The notes: generated by a model from the sequence alone, not told the origin. Positions 22,916-31,286 are shown, numbered from the stretch's first letter. The stretch: 31,286 nucleotides of DNA from CAZGYE01 sp964530165 (GCA_964530165.1 CAZGYE010000029.1:1-31286); one strand, 5' to 3'. A program made the numbers and translations.

Positions 22916-23662
22916 TCACGAATCGATACAGCCCATACACTTTTCTTCGGCAGGCGCGACCTCTTGCTTCGATAGGGTGATCCGCTCGACGTGCACACCG
23001 AGCCGATTTTCCTCCGCCTCCACGAACACTTTGGTGAGTGTGGCCAGCTCGCGGTAGTAGGCCGTCTGCGCCTGGGCGGCGAGCGATTCACAAAAGACGG
23101 GGACCCAATTGATCACGTACCGGCAGAAGAACTTCTTTTCGGCGTCTGCGGCAACGATCAGCCCTTCTTCGTTGTGCTGGGAAATCGCGTCTACTTGTTT
23201 CAGCGCGAGGAAAGAGAGAAATTCAAACAAGAAGCTGACGTGATCGGGGCGATCCGTCGAGTCCTTCGCCAACGCGAGACCGAAAGCCGCGTAGAAACCG
23301 TTAATGTCCGCCAGGTCCTGCGCTTTCGAGACGGCCTGACGTTTGCCGAATTCGGTGGCGAACGGCGGACAGTTGACCCCCCCGTGGAGCCCGAACAGCC
23401 GCACATACTCGACGGAGAGGGTCTCCGGCGACGTCTCGTAGCGTGCCAGTTCGGGTTCGATCCGTGCAAGGACGTCCAGAGCGGCCGGCTGGTTCAGCGA
23501 CTCGGCGGCTCGCGAGAGCGCGCTGAACAGCTTCCCCTCTCGGACCGCATCGACGAGAGCGCGGTCGGGATGTTGAAACAGGACGGCCAGCCCGTGACAG
23601 AAGACGCTCCGTGCTCCCTCAAGATGAGCATCCGAGCATGTTTCGATGTCGCTTGCTTGCAT
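22916..23662 (-). CDS. TorD/DmsD/NarJ-like chaperone of the Nxr/Nar-like complex (delta)
   Basis: 248 residues, all-helical pattern with no signal peptide, so cytoplasmic. The segment YVRLFGLHGGVNCPPFATEFG matches the signature region of TorD-family chaperones that accompany type II DMSO reductases (NarJ, SerD, DdhD, ClrD). These bind the Tat signal or apoprotein of the molybdenum subunit and aid cofactor insertion. It ends in a Cys-containing tail (EEKCMGCIDS), which is unusual and might bind metal or be incidental. It is the last gene of the operon, 11 bp after the beta stop. The ribosome site before ATG 23662 is weak. Confidence 0.85.
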   Translation of the reverse strand: MQASDIETCSDAHLEGARSVFCHGLAVLFQHPDRALVDAVREGKLFSALSRAAESLNQPAALDVLARIEPELARYETSPETLSVEYVRLFGLHGGVNCPPFATEFGKRQAVSKAQDLADINGFYAAFGLALAKDSTDRPDHVSFLFEFLSFLALKQVDAISQHNEEGLIVAADAEKKFFCRYVINWVPVFCESLAAQAQTAYYRELATLTKVFVEAEENRLGVHVERITLSKQEVAPAEEKCMGCIDS

Positions 23663-23673
23663 GTTCTCGCACT

Positions 23674-24816
23674 TTAGGGTTCGTTGAAGCGATAGGAGTC
23701 CGCCTGTTCGTCGTGGAAGGGCCGCACGTAGAAAGGTTCTTCGATGGGCACTTCCACCAGGACCTCATTCTTGTCATCAAGGCCTTGCACCTGTTCCTTG
23801 GTGACTTTGAAGCGTGTGATGATGTCCGTCGTGGTCCCGAAGAGCTTCATAACGGCGAGCAGCTCATCGTCGGGATTGGTTCGCGTCTCGACCGCGTGGT
23901 CGACGCCGGGGCCGAACATCTGGTGCAGGAACTTCCTGGGCGCCCAGCGCGGGGGGATGTAATACACGTTCGGCTCGGTGCCGAACTGTGGATAAAGCGG
24001 AAGGGCCACCTTGCGGACATGGACCAAAAAATCGATCGGATTGGTCGGGTCGGCCTTTTCCGGGGGGTTGATCCAGCCTTGCATGCGGATGTTTCCCACG
24101 CAGGCGGCCACACAGCGCGTGACCTCCTGGCCTTCGACCCTCGGAAAGCAGGCGATGCACTTCTCGGTGACCCGGCTGGACGAATTGTACATCGGCTTCT
24201 TGTACGGGCAGGCCTCCATGCACTTGCGGTAACCCCGGCAGCGCTTCTGATCGATCAGCACGATGCCGTCTTCTTCGCGCTTGTAGATCGCGTTGCGGGG
24301 GCAGGCCGCCAGGCAGGCTGGGTACGTGCAGTGGTTGCAGATCCTCTGCAGATAGAAGAAGAAGTTGCGATGCTCGGGCAGCGAGACACCCTCAGCCGTG
24401 TGGCCGGTGGCGGTGTCCTCGTAGATATTGGGGAATCGCCACTGCTTCTGATCCGGCAGATACCCGAGCGGCTGATCGCGCAGACGCGTTTTTCTGCCGT
24501 CGTCATAGGTCTCCTCGTAGATGGTTTGGCCCTTGTACTTGCCGTCCGCCCACGACTGGGGACCCAGCTGACCGAGCAGTTGCACGTCCCAATGCTGAGG
24601 GTATCCCCCGTACGGTTTGGTCTCCACGTTGTTCCACCACATGTACTCCTGGCCTTTGGAGAAGGTCCAGGTTGACCGGCAGGCCATCGTGCAGGTTTGG
24701 CAGGCGATGCAGCGATTGATGTCAAACACGAATCCGATCTGCCGCTTCGGGCGGGCGTCACCATGCCTGTACAGCATGTCCCGGCCTAAATGCCAGTTCT
24801 TGACCGTTGCCATCAT
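23674..24816 (-). CDS. nxrB-like: Nitrite oxidoreductase/nitrate reductase-like beta subunit (NxrB/NarH family)
   Basis: 380 residues. Four Cys groups bind an electron wire: C36/C39/C42/C46; C160/C163/C168/C172; C193-x2-Y196-x2-C199-x3-C203; and C220/C223/C235/C239. The Tyr at 196 replaces a cysteine (Trp in NarH), implying one [3Fe-4S] cluster plus three [4Fe-4S]. NNVETKPYGGYPQHWD and ALPLYPQFGTEPNVYYIPP are very like NxrB of Nitrospira and anammox bacteria as I recall them. There is no signal peptide, so it should be co-exported with alpha. Its first ATG (24816) shares one base with the alpha stop; the second ATG (24813) has the better spacing to AAGGAG. Confidence 0.88.
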   Translation of the reverse strand: MMATVKNWHLGRDMLYRHGDARPKRQIGFVFDINRCIACQTCTMACRSTWTFSKGQEYMWWNNVETKPYGGYPQHWDVQLLGQLGPQSWADGKYKGQTIYEETYDDGRKTRLRDQPLGYLPDQKQWRFPNIYEDTATGHTAEGVSLPEHRNFFFYLQRICNHCTYPACLAACPRNAIYKREEDGIVLIDQKRCRGYRKCMEACPYKKPMYNSSSRVTEKCIACFPRVEGQEVTRCVAACVGNIRMQGWINPPEKADPTNPIDFLVHVRKVALPLYPQFGTEPNVYYIPPRWAPRKFLHQMFGPGVDHAVETRTNPDDELLAVMKLFGTTTDIITRFKVTKEQVQGLDDKNEVLVEVPIEEPFYVRPFHDEQADSYRFNEP

Positions 24817-27800
24817 CAGGCTCCTTCTATGAATTGGCCAGTGATGTACCGCTTCATGTCTTCATTCTCTTTTGTCGGGGTGTATCCCGTCTTGACGGGA
24901 TCCCACACGCCCTTGCCGTCGATACCCCCTTTTTCGGCCAGCTCCACTTTGACGAGCGACTCTTTCGGCGCGCCGGTCGGGGTGTGCGTATCGACGGTAA
25001 ACCCCTGGACGATCTTGTGGCCGAAATAGTCCTTGTGCACCAGGCTGCCGGTCATCTGTGTCGGATTCAGCCAGGTTCTTACACACGACTGATGGGAACC
25101 AAACCGTAGACCGGGCAGATAGCCGGTATCCGTCACACTGTCCCCGTGCGGACTTTTCTGTCCCGCGACGATGGATTTGTGCGTGGCCCCGAAGATACTG
25201 TGCTTCATGTTCATCAATCCCCGTGGATACGAGAGATTGTATTTCACGCGGACCATCAGACGGGTCATTTTGTCGAAGACGGGGTCATCGCCTTTCTTTC
25301 CGCGGAAGGGGCGGTCGTGAGGCGACGCGTCGAGATAGACGTAATCGCCGTCTTCGATGCCGAACTGTTTCGCGTCTTCCGGATTGATGTCGAGTTCCTC
25401 TTCACCCACCCAGGGAGATCGCTTGTCCATGCGATAGGGGTCGCCGAAATTCGAACACCAGATCATGTTCCAGTCGACCGTGCTCCACGACGAGTGCACT
25501 CGGTGGCGGGTCTTGCAGGTGACGAACACCGCAAACAGTCCGTACTTCTTGGCCAGTGGGTTGCGAGACCCTTTGACCTTCGGCCAGTCCCACTTCTGGT
25601 TGAACAGGCACCGGGCGTCGCCGTCCAGCTCGTCCGGCGAGATGCCGTAGTCCTTCGGGCGGATGGAATCGAAGTCCCCAGGCACCACGATGACGTTTGT
25701 CTGATACGGAGTGGCCTCGACCGGTTCGCGGTGGACGATCAGGTTCTCGCCTTGATTGATCCACTCGTCCTCGTCCCGGTACAGCTCCAGCCGTCCCGTT
25801 TTGGTGTAGAAGGGAACGTTCTCGTTAATCTGCTCCCATCCCGGCACGCGGGGGTAGGTGCGGAACATGGCCAGCGCGGCGCCGCCTTGCTTCTGAAGCT
25901 CCGAGACCTTGTATCCCCGAAAGGCCACACTTCCGTCGAGGATCCGCTGCATGTAGACGTCGACGCGGTCTTCGTCGACGAACTGGAAATACGACCCGAA
26001 TCGCTTGTCCCCGGTCAGCTTTGCCAGGGCCTTGGCCACACCGGCATAGACCTCGATGTCGTGCCGCGAATCATGGATCCTCTTGATGCCGGCCTTGGGG
26101 AACAACTGGATGAAGGGGTTCGTGCAGGAAGCAGTCATGTCCGGGTGCGCGAATTCGACCCAGGAATCGACCGGCAGCACCACGTCGGCGTACTCGCAGT
26201 TCATGCACCATTCGTAGTCCTGCGCAACGTGCAGCTCGTGCTGCGGCAGCACGTTCTTGATGATGTCGTAGGCCCATTTGGCGTTGCCCACCTGGTTGGC
26301 GTTGTTAGTCCACACCACTTTGCTGGGGCTGGGCATGTGTTTGGCTTCGGTCACGACCACGCGGCCTTCTTTGGGCGTGTTCACGATCAGCGGTGAATCG
26401 CCATGGGCCCAGAAATGGATCGACTCGAAGTGGGCATACTGCTTCTTCTTGACCTGCTTGCCATCGACGTTGGGATCGAGCGTTTGGTTGAAGGGGTCTT
26501 CGGCGACCCAGGCAGGCAGCCCGTTGAACACCGGGGCCTTGTAGTTGCCGGCGTAACTGCTGACGTTTCCGCCGGGAAGGCCCACGCTGCCCGTCAGCGC
26601 CGCCACCAGGAAATAGGAGCGGTTAATCAGGTCGTTGTGCAGGTACATGTTGCAGCCCATGCCGCACAGAAACGACGTGGCCTTGGAGACTGCGATGTCG
26701 CGGGCAAAGGTGCCGATCTTCTCTGCGGGAACACCCGTAATTTGGGCCGTCTGTTCCGGGCTGTAATGCTCGGTCAAATCTCGGTACATGCGGAAGATCG
26801 ACTTGACCTTCACTTTGCCGGTCTTCGTCTCGACCTCTCCCTCGTAGTCCAGCGCGATGTCTTTGGGGCTGAGGTTTTGCTTCTTCAACTCGGCGTCGAG
26901 ATGTTTCCCGACGCAATTGCGGGAAAGCCCCAGCAGTTTTCCAGCGTTGGTGATGATCGTGGAGTTGACCGCATACTTGTCGGCGTCTTCCTGAACCGGT
27001 TTGCCGTCTTTGTAGGTGTAGACCTCGCCGGGATCCAACTTGGTGGGATTCTTGAGGTCTTCGGCCCTCAGAGGCTTCAGGTTGTCCATGCGGACCAGGA
27101 ACGGGTAGTTGGTGAACTGTTTGACCCAATCGTCCCGATACAGTTTCTCGCGGATGAGCACGCCGGCCACGCCCAGCATCAGGGCCGTATCGGTGCCCGG
27201 TCGCACGGGCAGCCAGTAATCGCATTTGGTGACGGTGGGGTTGTGCTCGGGCGCGATGACCACGATTTTCTTCTTGCGTTCGATGGCCGACTGCCACCAG
27301 ATGGGATCGGCCATCTTGTTCTCGACCAGGTTCAACCCTGAGATGACGATCATGTCGGCGTTGGCGAAGTCGTGGAACTCCTGGTCGAACGTCTGACAGC
27401 CATGCACCATGGGATGACCGGGCGGCAGGTCGGTGTGCCAAGCGTAATTGTCCCACGAGCGTCCGCCGAGACACTTCTCCGGCGGCGCCTTGCGGACATG
27501 GTGATCCAACAGCGCCATCATGTTGCTGAAGCGGTACAGCCCGGTGAGCCGCGTTGCGCCCAGGAACGCCATTCCGCCCCGGTATTTCATGGTCCGTACG
27601 CCGGCCAGTTTGCCGTCGGAGTCCTTCATGGGGGCGATCATTTCCTCGGGATACCCTTGGCTTTTGAGCCAGTCGGCCGCTTTGGGACCGCTGTAGGCCT
27701 CGGCGATGTTCACCAGCGACTTGGCGAGCAACTGGTTGATCTCATCCCAGGAAACACGGACCCAGTCGTCTTCCCCCCGCTTGAAATACTTGGGATCGGT

Positions 27801-28346
27801 CTTGCCCGTGTTGGGGTCTCGCGGGAACCCGGCGTCGGCCCATGCCTTCCAGCCCTTTCGCACGAGCGGGTACTTGACGCGGAACGGATTGTAGACCCGC
27901 CGCATGTAAGTCATGCCCTTCAGACAGCCGCGCGGATGCCACGTCGCGGTCGTCTTGTTCTTCTGAAGGTCGGTGTAGTCCTTCACGTCGTAGGGTTGTT
28001 CGATCCGCACGATCACGTCGTTGCGGACGAAAGCCTTCAGCCGGCAATTGTGTGTGTCGTTGGGCGCACAGACAAAGGTGAAGGTCCGATCGTAGCGGTA
28101 CTGATCGTGGTAGATCTTCTCCCAGTCGCGCGCCGGATAGTGCTTCAGTGGGTTGTCAATCTCGGCCGCTGCACCCAGCAACGGCGGAGATCCCGCAGAC
28201 ATCATAAAGCCCAACGCACCGGTGCCGAGCCCGGTCAGCTTCAGGAACTCGCGACGATCCATGTTCCACAGGGCGTCGCCGCTACCCGCTTTCACGGATG
28301 CGTCTTGGGGTTCGCCCTGTTTCGCGCGGGTCTTCTTACTGGTCAT
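24816..28346 (-). CDS. nxrA-like: Nitrite oxidoreductase/nitrate reductase-like alpha subunit (NxrA type, type II DMSO reductase family)
   Basis: 1176 residues from ATG 28346, with AAGGAGG (complement of 28355-28361) eight bases upstream. It has a Tat signal: DRREFLKLTG at residues 30-39. The catalytic molybdenum bis-MGD subunit would interconvert nitrite and nitrate in the periplasm. The FS0 site reads C93-x3-D97-x3-C101-x39-C141, with Asp where NarG has Cys and Cys where NarG has His. WHTDLPPGHPM places the predicted Mo-ligand at D306, matching NarG Asp222. HYPARDWEKIYHDQYRYD, FTFVCAPNDTHNC and RYGSHQS-like C-terminal stretches match Nitrospira/anammox NxrA from memory. Related periplasmic nitrate reductases, chlorate and selenate reductases also belong to this family, so the direction and substrate are not settled. 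Confidence 0.88.
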   Translation of the reverse strand: MTSKKTRAKQGEPQDASVKAGSGDALWNMDRREFLKLTGLGTGALGFMMSAGSPPLLGAAAEIDNPLKHYPARDWEKIYHDQYRYDRTFTFVCAPNDTHNCRLKAFVRNDVIVRIEQPYDVKDYTDLQKNKTTATWHPRGCLKGMTYMRRVYNPFRVKYPLVRKGWKAWADAGFPRDPNTGKTDPKYFKRGEDDWVRVSWDEINQLLAKSLVNIAEAYSGPKAADWLKSQGYPEEMIAPMKDSDGKLAGVRTMKYRGGMAFLGATRLTGLYRFSNMMALLDHHVRKAPPEKCLGGRSWDNYAWHTDLPPGHPMVHGCQTFDQEFHDFANADMIVISGLNLVENKMADPIWWQSAIERKKKIVVIAPEHNPTVTKCDYWLPVRPGTDTALMLGVAGVLIREKLYRDDWVKQFTNYPFLVRMDNLKPLRAEDLKNPTKLDPGEVYTYKDGKPVQEDADKYAVNSTIITNAGKLLGLSRNCVGKHLDAELKKQNLSPKDIALDYEGEVETKTGKVKVKSIFRMYRDLTEHYSPEQTAQITGVPAEKIGTFARDIAVSKATSFLCGMGCNMYLHNDLINRSYFLVAALTGSVGLPGGNVSSYAGNYKAPVFNGLPAWVAEDPFNQTLDPNVDGKQVKKKQYAHFESIHFWAHGDSPLIVNTPKEGRVVVTEAKHMPSPSKVVWTNNANQVGNAKWAYDIIKNVLPQHELHVAQDYEWCMNCEYADVVLPVDSWVEFAHPDMTASCTNPFIQLFPKAGIKRIHDSRHDIEVYAGVAKALAKLTGDKRFGSYFQFVDEDRVDVYMQRILDGSVAFRGYKVSELQKQGGAALAMFRTYPRVPGWEQINENVPFYTKTGRLELYRDEDEWINQGENLIVHREPVEATPYQTNVIVVPGDFDSIRPKDYGISPDELDGDARCLFNQKWDWPKVKGSRNPLAKKYGLFAVFVTCKTRHRVHSSWSTVDWNMIWCSNFGDPYRMDKRSPWVGEEELDINPEDAKQFGIEDGDYVYLDASPHDRPFRGKKGDDPVFDKMTRLMVRVKYNLSYPRGLMNMKHSIFGATHKSIVAGQKSPHGDSVTDTGYLPGLRFGSHQSCVRTWLNPTQMTGSLVHKDYFGHKIVQGFTVDTHTPTGAPKESLVKVELAEKGGIDGKGVWDPVKTGYTPTKENEDMKRYITGQFIEGA

Positions 28347-28385
28347 GGAGAAGTCCTCCTTAGTGGATCGCTTAGTGCGGGGCAA

Positions 28386-30140
28386 TCATTTCTCCAGGGT
28401 CAACTCGTGCCAGACCGAGACGTTCTTCTGCCCGTCGCGGTCTCCGGCGCTGCCTTCCCAAACGGCAAAGGTGACGGACAGCGTCTCGCCCGGCTTGAAC
28501 GAGACGTCTTGCGGTTCCTTTGCTTCCAGCGGCCGGGACATCACGACCTGCCATCTGCCGGACTTCCAAACCCCCCGCCCGGCCACGAGAGCGCGCACGT
28601 GTGAGCCTCCCCTGAGGGTGCCCGGCCCGCCGGCGTTGAGATTTTCGACGGGCGTCTTCGCCCGCGGATTCGAGACCGGATTGCCGGAACCCCAGCCCGC
28701 CACATAGGTGCGATCCTGTTGCGCGATTTTGCCGCCCGTTCGAAACACTCCGACGGCCGGCGGATTCTGGAAGGGGTAGAAAGCCGCGATCATGTTGGGG
28801 AACGCCGATTCGATGCCGGCCACCGCGTCGCCGCTGGCTGCGTGATCGGCCTTCCAGTACCACGTGTTGACGAGAGCGTCTTTGGCACCCATGCCGAAAA
28901 ACGGTGGGTCTGTCGACGGTGAAAACTGGACGGCGGCCCCGTCGCTGAACTCCTCCACCCGAACGGCACGCCCGTTGAGAGACGCATCGTCCCATGACAG
29001 GTGCAGGGAAAGCTTGGATCCGTCATGCACCGCTCGGACCTCGACTGCTTCGACACGCTCGTTGCGCCACCGCAGCGGCGTGAGACGGAGACGCAACGGC
29101 TTCACCTTTCCCCAACTCTCGTCAACCGGCGAATCCGGAGCGGTCTCGACCTTTCTGGCGACGATCTTCTCCCGGTTCAATACGGTCTCTGCACGGGTCG
29201 CCGCGTCCGAGAGCGAAAGAGCATAATGCACCAGGTCGATAATCTCTTCGGGCTTGATGTCCGTGGTGACCGGCATGGCACTGCCGGGCATGCCCGCCTG
29301 CGTGCGAATATACACCGACTTCGGGTCGGGACTTCCCTTGAAGATTCCCTGCGTCAAGTCCCGCGGAAGGTTCGGCCAACCCTCGACGTTGAACATTTCT
29401 CCCGTGCCGTCTCCTTTGCCCTCCTTGCCGTGGCACTTGTCGCAGCCTTTCGACAGATACAGCTCCTTGCCGCGAGCGACTGCCTCCGGAGTGGATGCCG
29501 GGATCTCGGGGACCTCGATCCCCGGCCCGGGGGTCGTTAATTCCTGAATCAGTTGGTTGACTTCTTCTTCGTCGATTTCTTCACCATCTTCCTTCGCCAA
29601 AGCGACTTCCTGGTCGCGAATCCCCGTGCGTCGGAACTCCATCACCTGTTGGGCCAGCAGCTTTCGGTCGGCCTCGCTGAGCTGCCGCCAGGGAGGCATG
29701 GCCGATCCGGGCATCCCGCGAGCGAGCACAGCACCGATGTCCTCGATGGTCGGGACACCATTGGACGTGCTCACCAGCCGAAAATGACCGGCGCGAAAGT
29801 CCCGCGGCTTGGGGAATAGATAACGGGCTGCCACGGATTTCCCGTCTCCTTTCTCCCCATGACACCCCGCACAGTGACGGTTATACAGCGTTTTCGCTCG
29901 ACCTCGCTGCTCATCCGTCAGCGCGGTCGTCTGCGGTCGGACACCCGTCCCAGCTTTGCTTTCCACCTTCGGAACGGTCTCGGCTGGTCCGGGTGGCAGG
30001 GTGGGTTTCTGCTCCGCGCGCTCGGGGCATCCCGTCAGTCCGATCGCCGCAAGGGCCAACACCACAACGGCTCGGATCGACGGATCACCGGAGCCCTTGG
30101 ATGCAACGGAACGGGCACTCTTCTGCGTGTCAGGACTCAT
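28386..30140 (-). CDS. Lipoprotein with two c-type heme sites fused to an ethylbenzene-dehydrogenase gamma-like heme b domain
   Basis: 584 residues from ATG 30140, with AGGAGG (complement of 30147-30152) upstream. A signal peptide ends in a lipobox LTGC (Cys38), predicting a membrane-anchored periplasmic lipoprotein. Two cytochrome c modules follow: CAGCH at 90-94 and CDKCH at 233-237, each with a later GMPGSAMP segment that may supply the Met axial ligand. An acidic linker (EDGEEIDEEEVNQ) lies between them. About residues 370-584 resemble the EB_dh/type II DMSO reductase gamma domain, which binds one heme b (LHLSWDDASLNGR, FPNMIAAFYPF, VVMSRPL). It is first in the operon, 39 bp before alpha. 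It should pass electrons between the beta subunit and a soluble or membrane acceptor. Confidence 0.85.
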   Translation of the reverse strand: MSPDTQKSARSVASKGSGDPSIRAVVVLALAAIGLTGCPERAEQKPTLPPGPAETVPKVESKAGTGVRPQTTALTDEQRGRAKTLYNRHCAGCHGEKGDGKSVAARYLFPKPRDFRAGHFRLVSTSNGVPTIEDIGAVLARGMPGSAMPPWRQLSEADRKLLAQQVMEFRRTGIRDQEVALAKEDGEEIDEEEVNQLIQELTTPGPGIEVPEIPASTPEAVARGKELYLSKGCDKCHGKEGKGDGTGEMFNVEGWPNLPRDLTQGIFKGSPDPKSVYIRTQAGMPGSAMPVTTDIKPEEIIDLVHYALSLSDAATRAETVLNREKIVARKVETAPDSPVDESWGKVKPLRLRLTPLRWRNERVEAVEVRAVHDGSKLSLHLSWDDASLNGRAVRVEEFSDGAAVQFSPSTDPPFFGMGAKDALVNTWYWKADHAASGDAVAGIESAFPNMIAAFYPFQNPPAVGVFRTGGKIAQQDRTYVAGWGSGNPVSNPRAKTPVENLNAGGPGTLRGGSHVRALVAGRGVWKSGRWQVVMSRPLEAKEPQDVSFKPGETLSVTFAVWEGSAGDRDGQKNVSVWHELTLEK

Positions 30141-30196
30141 GCGATTCCTCCTAACATCAACTCTCCCAAGCAAATCACGGCCGGCACAACGGCCAT

Positions 30197-30228
30197 TCGA
30201 ACATCCGATCGTCTTCAAAAATGTTCGA
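30197..30228. promoter_or_regulatory. Inverted repeat upstream of the Nxr-like operon, possible operator
   Basis: TCGAACAT (30197-30204) and ATGTTCGA (30221-30228) are exact reverse complements separated by 16 bp, 57-88 bp upstream of the start at 30140. The spacing suits a dimeric regulator. No known FNR, NarL or sigma-54 consensus was seen, so this is tentative. Confidence 0.35.
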
Positions 30229-30752
30229 CTCGAAACGACACGATTGGAACGCCTCACCATAATGGGTCACTGCAGCCGCGTGCCGAATGTCAAAATGCAC
30301 CACGTTCGCGTTGGAAAGACCGAAGCAGATGACTTGCTGCCGGCGTCGATCCAAACGTGACCGTGCCCCTTCCCACATATCCGCGCGAGATCGCACGCAT
30401 CTACACTCGGCACCAGCCGCCCGATTGGTACACAGTGAGCCCTTTCGAGCAGTCTCGCAACAATCGAGCCGCAACGTCAAAGTCCCCTCCATCCGTGAAT
30501 AAACATTAAGGACCCAACCCGATTTTCAATGTTGTGTTACTACGCAAATGGCTGACGGAAATCAAGGGAATCCGGGACTCATTTCCCAACTTTTTCTGAA
30601 TTTTCCGGAGTGTGTGTCGCTGGGCAATTGAAAAACGACCACTTCCCAATCACACGAAGCTGTCCGATCTTCGTCATGATCGTCGAGTGGAGTTCCCCAC
30701 GAATAGTGGGCGATGGAATAAGCGTGTCAACTGTTCGCAAGGAGGGGATGAG
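30229..30752. other. Intergenic stretch upstream of the Nxr-like operon
   Basis: No convincing gene, RNA or strong promoter is seen here. Open frames exist on both strands but resemble no family. The right part (about 30500-30752) is AT-richer and leads into transposase remnants, and may include the end of an insertion sequence. CCCAC-GAATA-GTGGG at about 30697-30711 is a short hairpin. Confidence 0.5.
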
Positions 30753-30836
30753 ATGACGAAGCGACGACGGCACAGTGAAGAGTTCAAGGTCAAGGCCGTG
30801 AATCTGGCGACGGAGCAGGGGTGCTCGGTCTCGGAG
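30753..30836 (+). pseudogene. IS3-type transposase OrfA, N-terminal fragment
   Basis: ATG 30753 with AAGGAGGGG upstream begins MTKRRRHSEEFKVKAVNLAT, the typical helix-turn-helix start of IS3-family OrfA. After about 28 residues the sequence becomes the antisense of another transposase. The remainder of OrfA and OrfB is missing. It is a remnant. Confidence 0.7.
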
Positions 30837-31232
30837 ATCCTTCACGACTTCGCCCAGCCGCCCAATCATCACGTCGAAGACTGCCTTCACCAGCCGACGG
30901 TGCGGCTGTTGACCCAACACCTCCTGAAACCGCGACATGTTCCACTTCTTGGGAACCCCCTCTTCCGCGACAATCCCGACCACCCGCCGCAACCCCTCGT
31001 TGCGACGCAACTCCGCCAGACAGGCTTCGATTGTCGGATGCCGCAGTAGCACCGTCAGCAGTTGCACGCCCCACAACACGTGCACCGGATCATCGTTGCG
31101 GCCCTTGCTCCGGGCTTGCCGTAAGGACTCCAAAAGCTTCCCATCAGGAACGGCGGCCAACAGCTCTCGGATGGTCTTCAGTGCGGGATTGTCTTCCAGG
31201 CAGTCCCAGGCGCACAACGCAACCGCCTCCAC
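30837..31232 (-). pseudogene. N-terminal fragment of a different transposase
   Basis: From the start at 31232 the protein reads MEAVALCAWDCLEDNPALK, then RHPTIEACLAELRRNEGLRR and VPKKWNMSRFQEVLG, which resembles the N-terminal region of planctomycete DDE transposases of the IS4/IS5/IS1182 type. After RLGEVVKDL (near 30836) it enters the IS3 fragment. The DDE catalytic part is absent, so it is a broken copy. Its family is not certain. Confidence 0.65.
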
Positions 31233-31286
31233 CTGAGCGGATTTTTCTGGGATTTCTCGCGGCAGATGGGTACAATGGCAGGCAAC

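Noticed and set aside
30288..30293. TTGACA on the minus strand as a -35 box for the Nxr-like operon
   Set aside because: The nearest -10-like hexamer (TATGGT) is about 26 bp away, too far for a standard promoter.
30175..30492. Minus-strand frame of 105 codons upstream of the Nxr-like operon
   Set aside because: Cys/Arg-rich with no recognisable family and it covers the probable operon promoter; not supported as a gene.

Overview
The window looks like a chromosomal segment of a GC-rich member of the Planctomycetota (PVC superphylum). Three things point there. A small basic protein at 18688-18930 resembles the family reported as a PVC signature protein. There are several Tat-exported Gfo/Idh/MocA oxidoreductases and a Tat-exported BNR/sialidase-like protein, typical of planctomycete carbohydrate metabolism. 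The intergenic regions are crowded with palindromic repeats. No rRNA, tRNA, CRISPR array or intact mobile element was recognised.

Layout. Positions 1-8811 form a carbohydrate/secreted-enzyme block: three Gfo/Idh/MocA proteins (two leftward, one rightward), a large clan-A-type glycoside hydrolase with an inserted carbohydrate-binding domain, and an Asp-box protein. Positions 8972-14756 are leftward and carry archaeal-type phosphoglycerate mutase (apgM), a glutamine amidotransferase/GT4 glycosyltransferase pair, a small membrane protein, and a gmd-SDR pair. Positions 14999-22890 are mixed: a polytopic GT-C-like protein, an FAH-family hydrolase, nrdR, the PVC small basic protein, a GH3-type acyl-adenylating enzyme that overlaps an FHA-domain gene tail to tail, a 54-codon SDR remnant and DNA polymerase IV.

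The most interesting region is 22916-30140, a four-gene leftward operon for a type II DMSO-reductase-family complex. The order is a lipoprotein with two c-heme sites plus an ethylbenzene-dehydrogenase-gamma-like domain, a Tat-exported molybdopterin alpha subunit, a four-cluster Fe-S beta subunit, and a TorD/NarJ-like chaperone. From remembered family sequences, alpha and beta resemble the periplasmic nitrite oxidoreductases (NxrA/NxrB) of Nitrospira and anammox bacteria, including a C-x3-D-x3-C arrangement at the FS0 site. Nothing else here looks like an anammox or autotrophic gene set, so either nitrite oxidation or nitrate reduction is possible. The likely electron path is Mo site - Fe-S wire - heme b - fused c-hemes - periplasmic acceptor, with the complex tethered by the gamma lipid.

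The right edge (30753-31232) is a junction of two unrelated transposase fragments. Repeat families seen are a 14-bp-period array in two loci abutting start or stop codons, short AA-loop hairpins whose arms differ but keep pairing, a 26-bp perfect inverted repeat, a MITE-like 143-bp element, and a palindrome lying in frame inside a membrane-protein gene.
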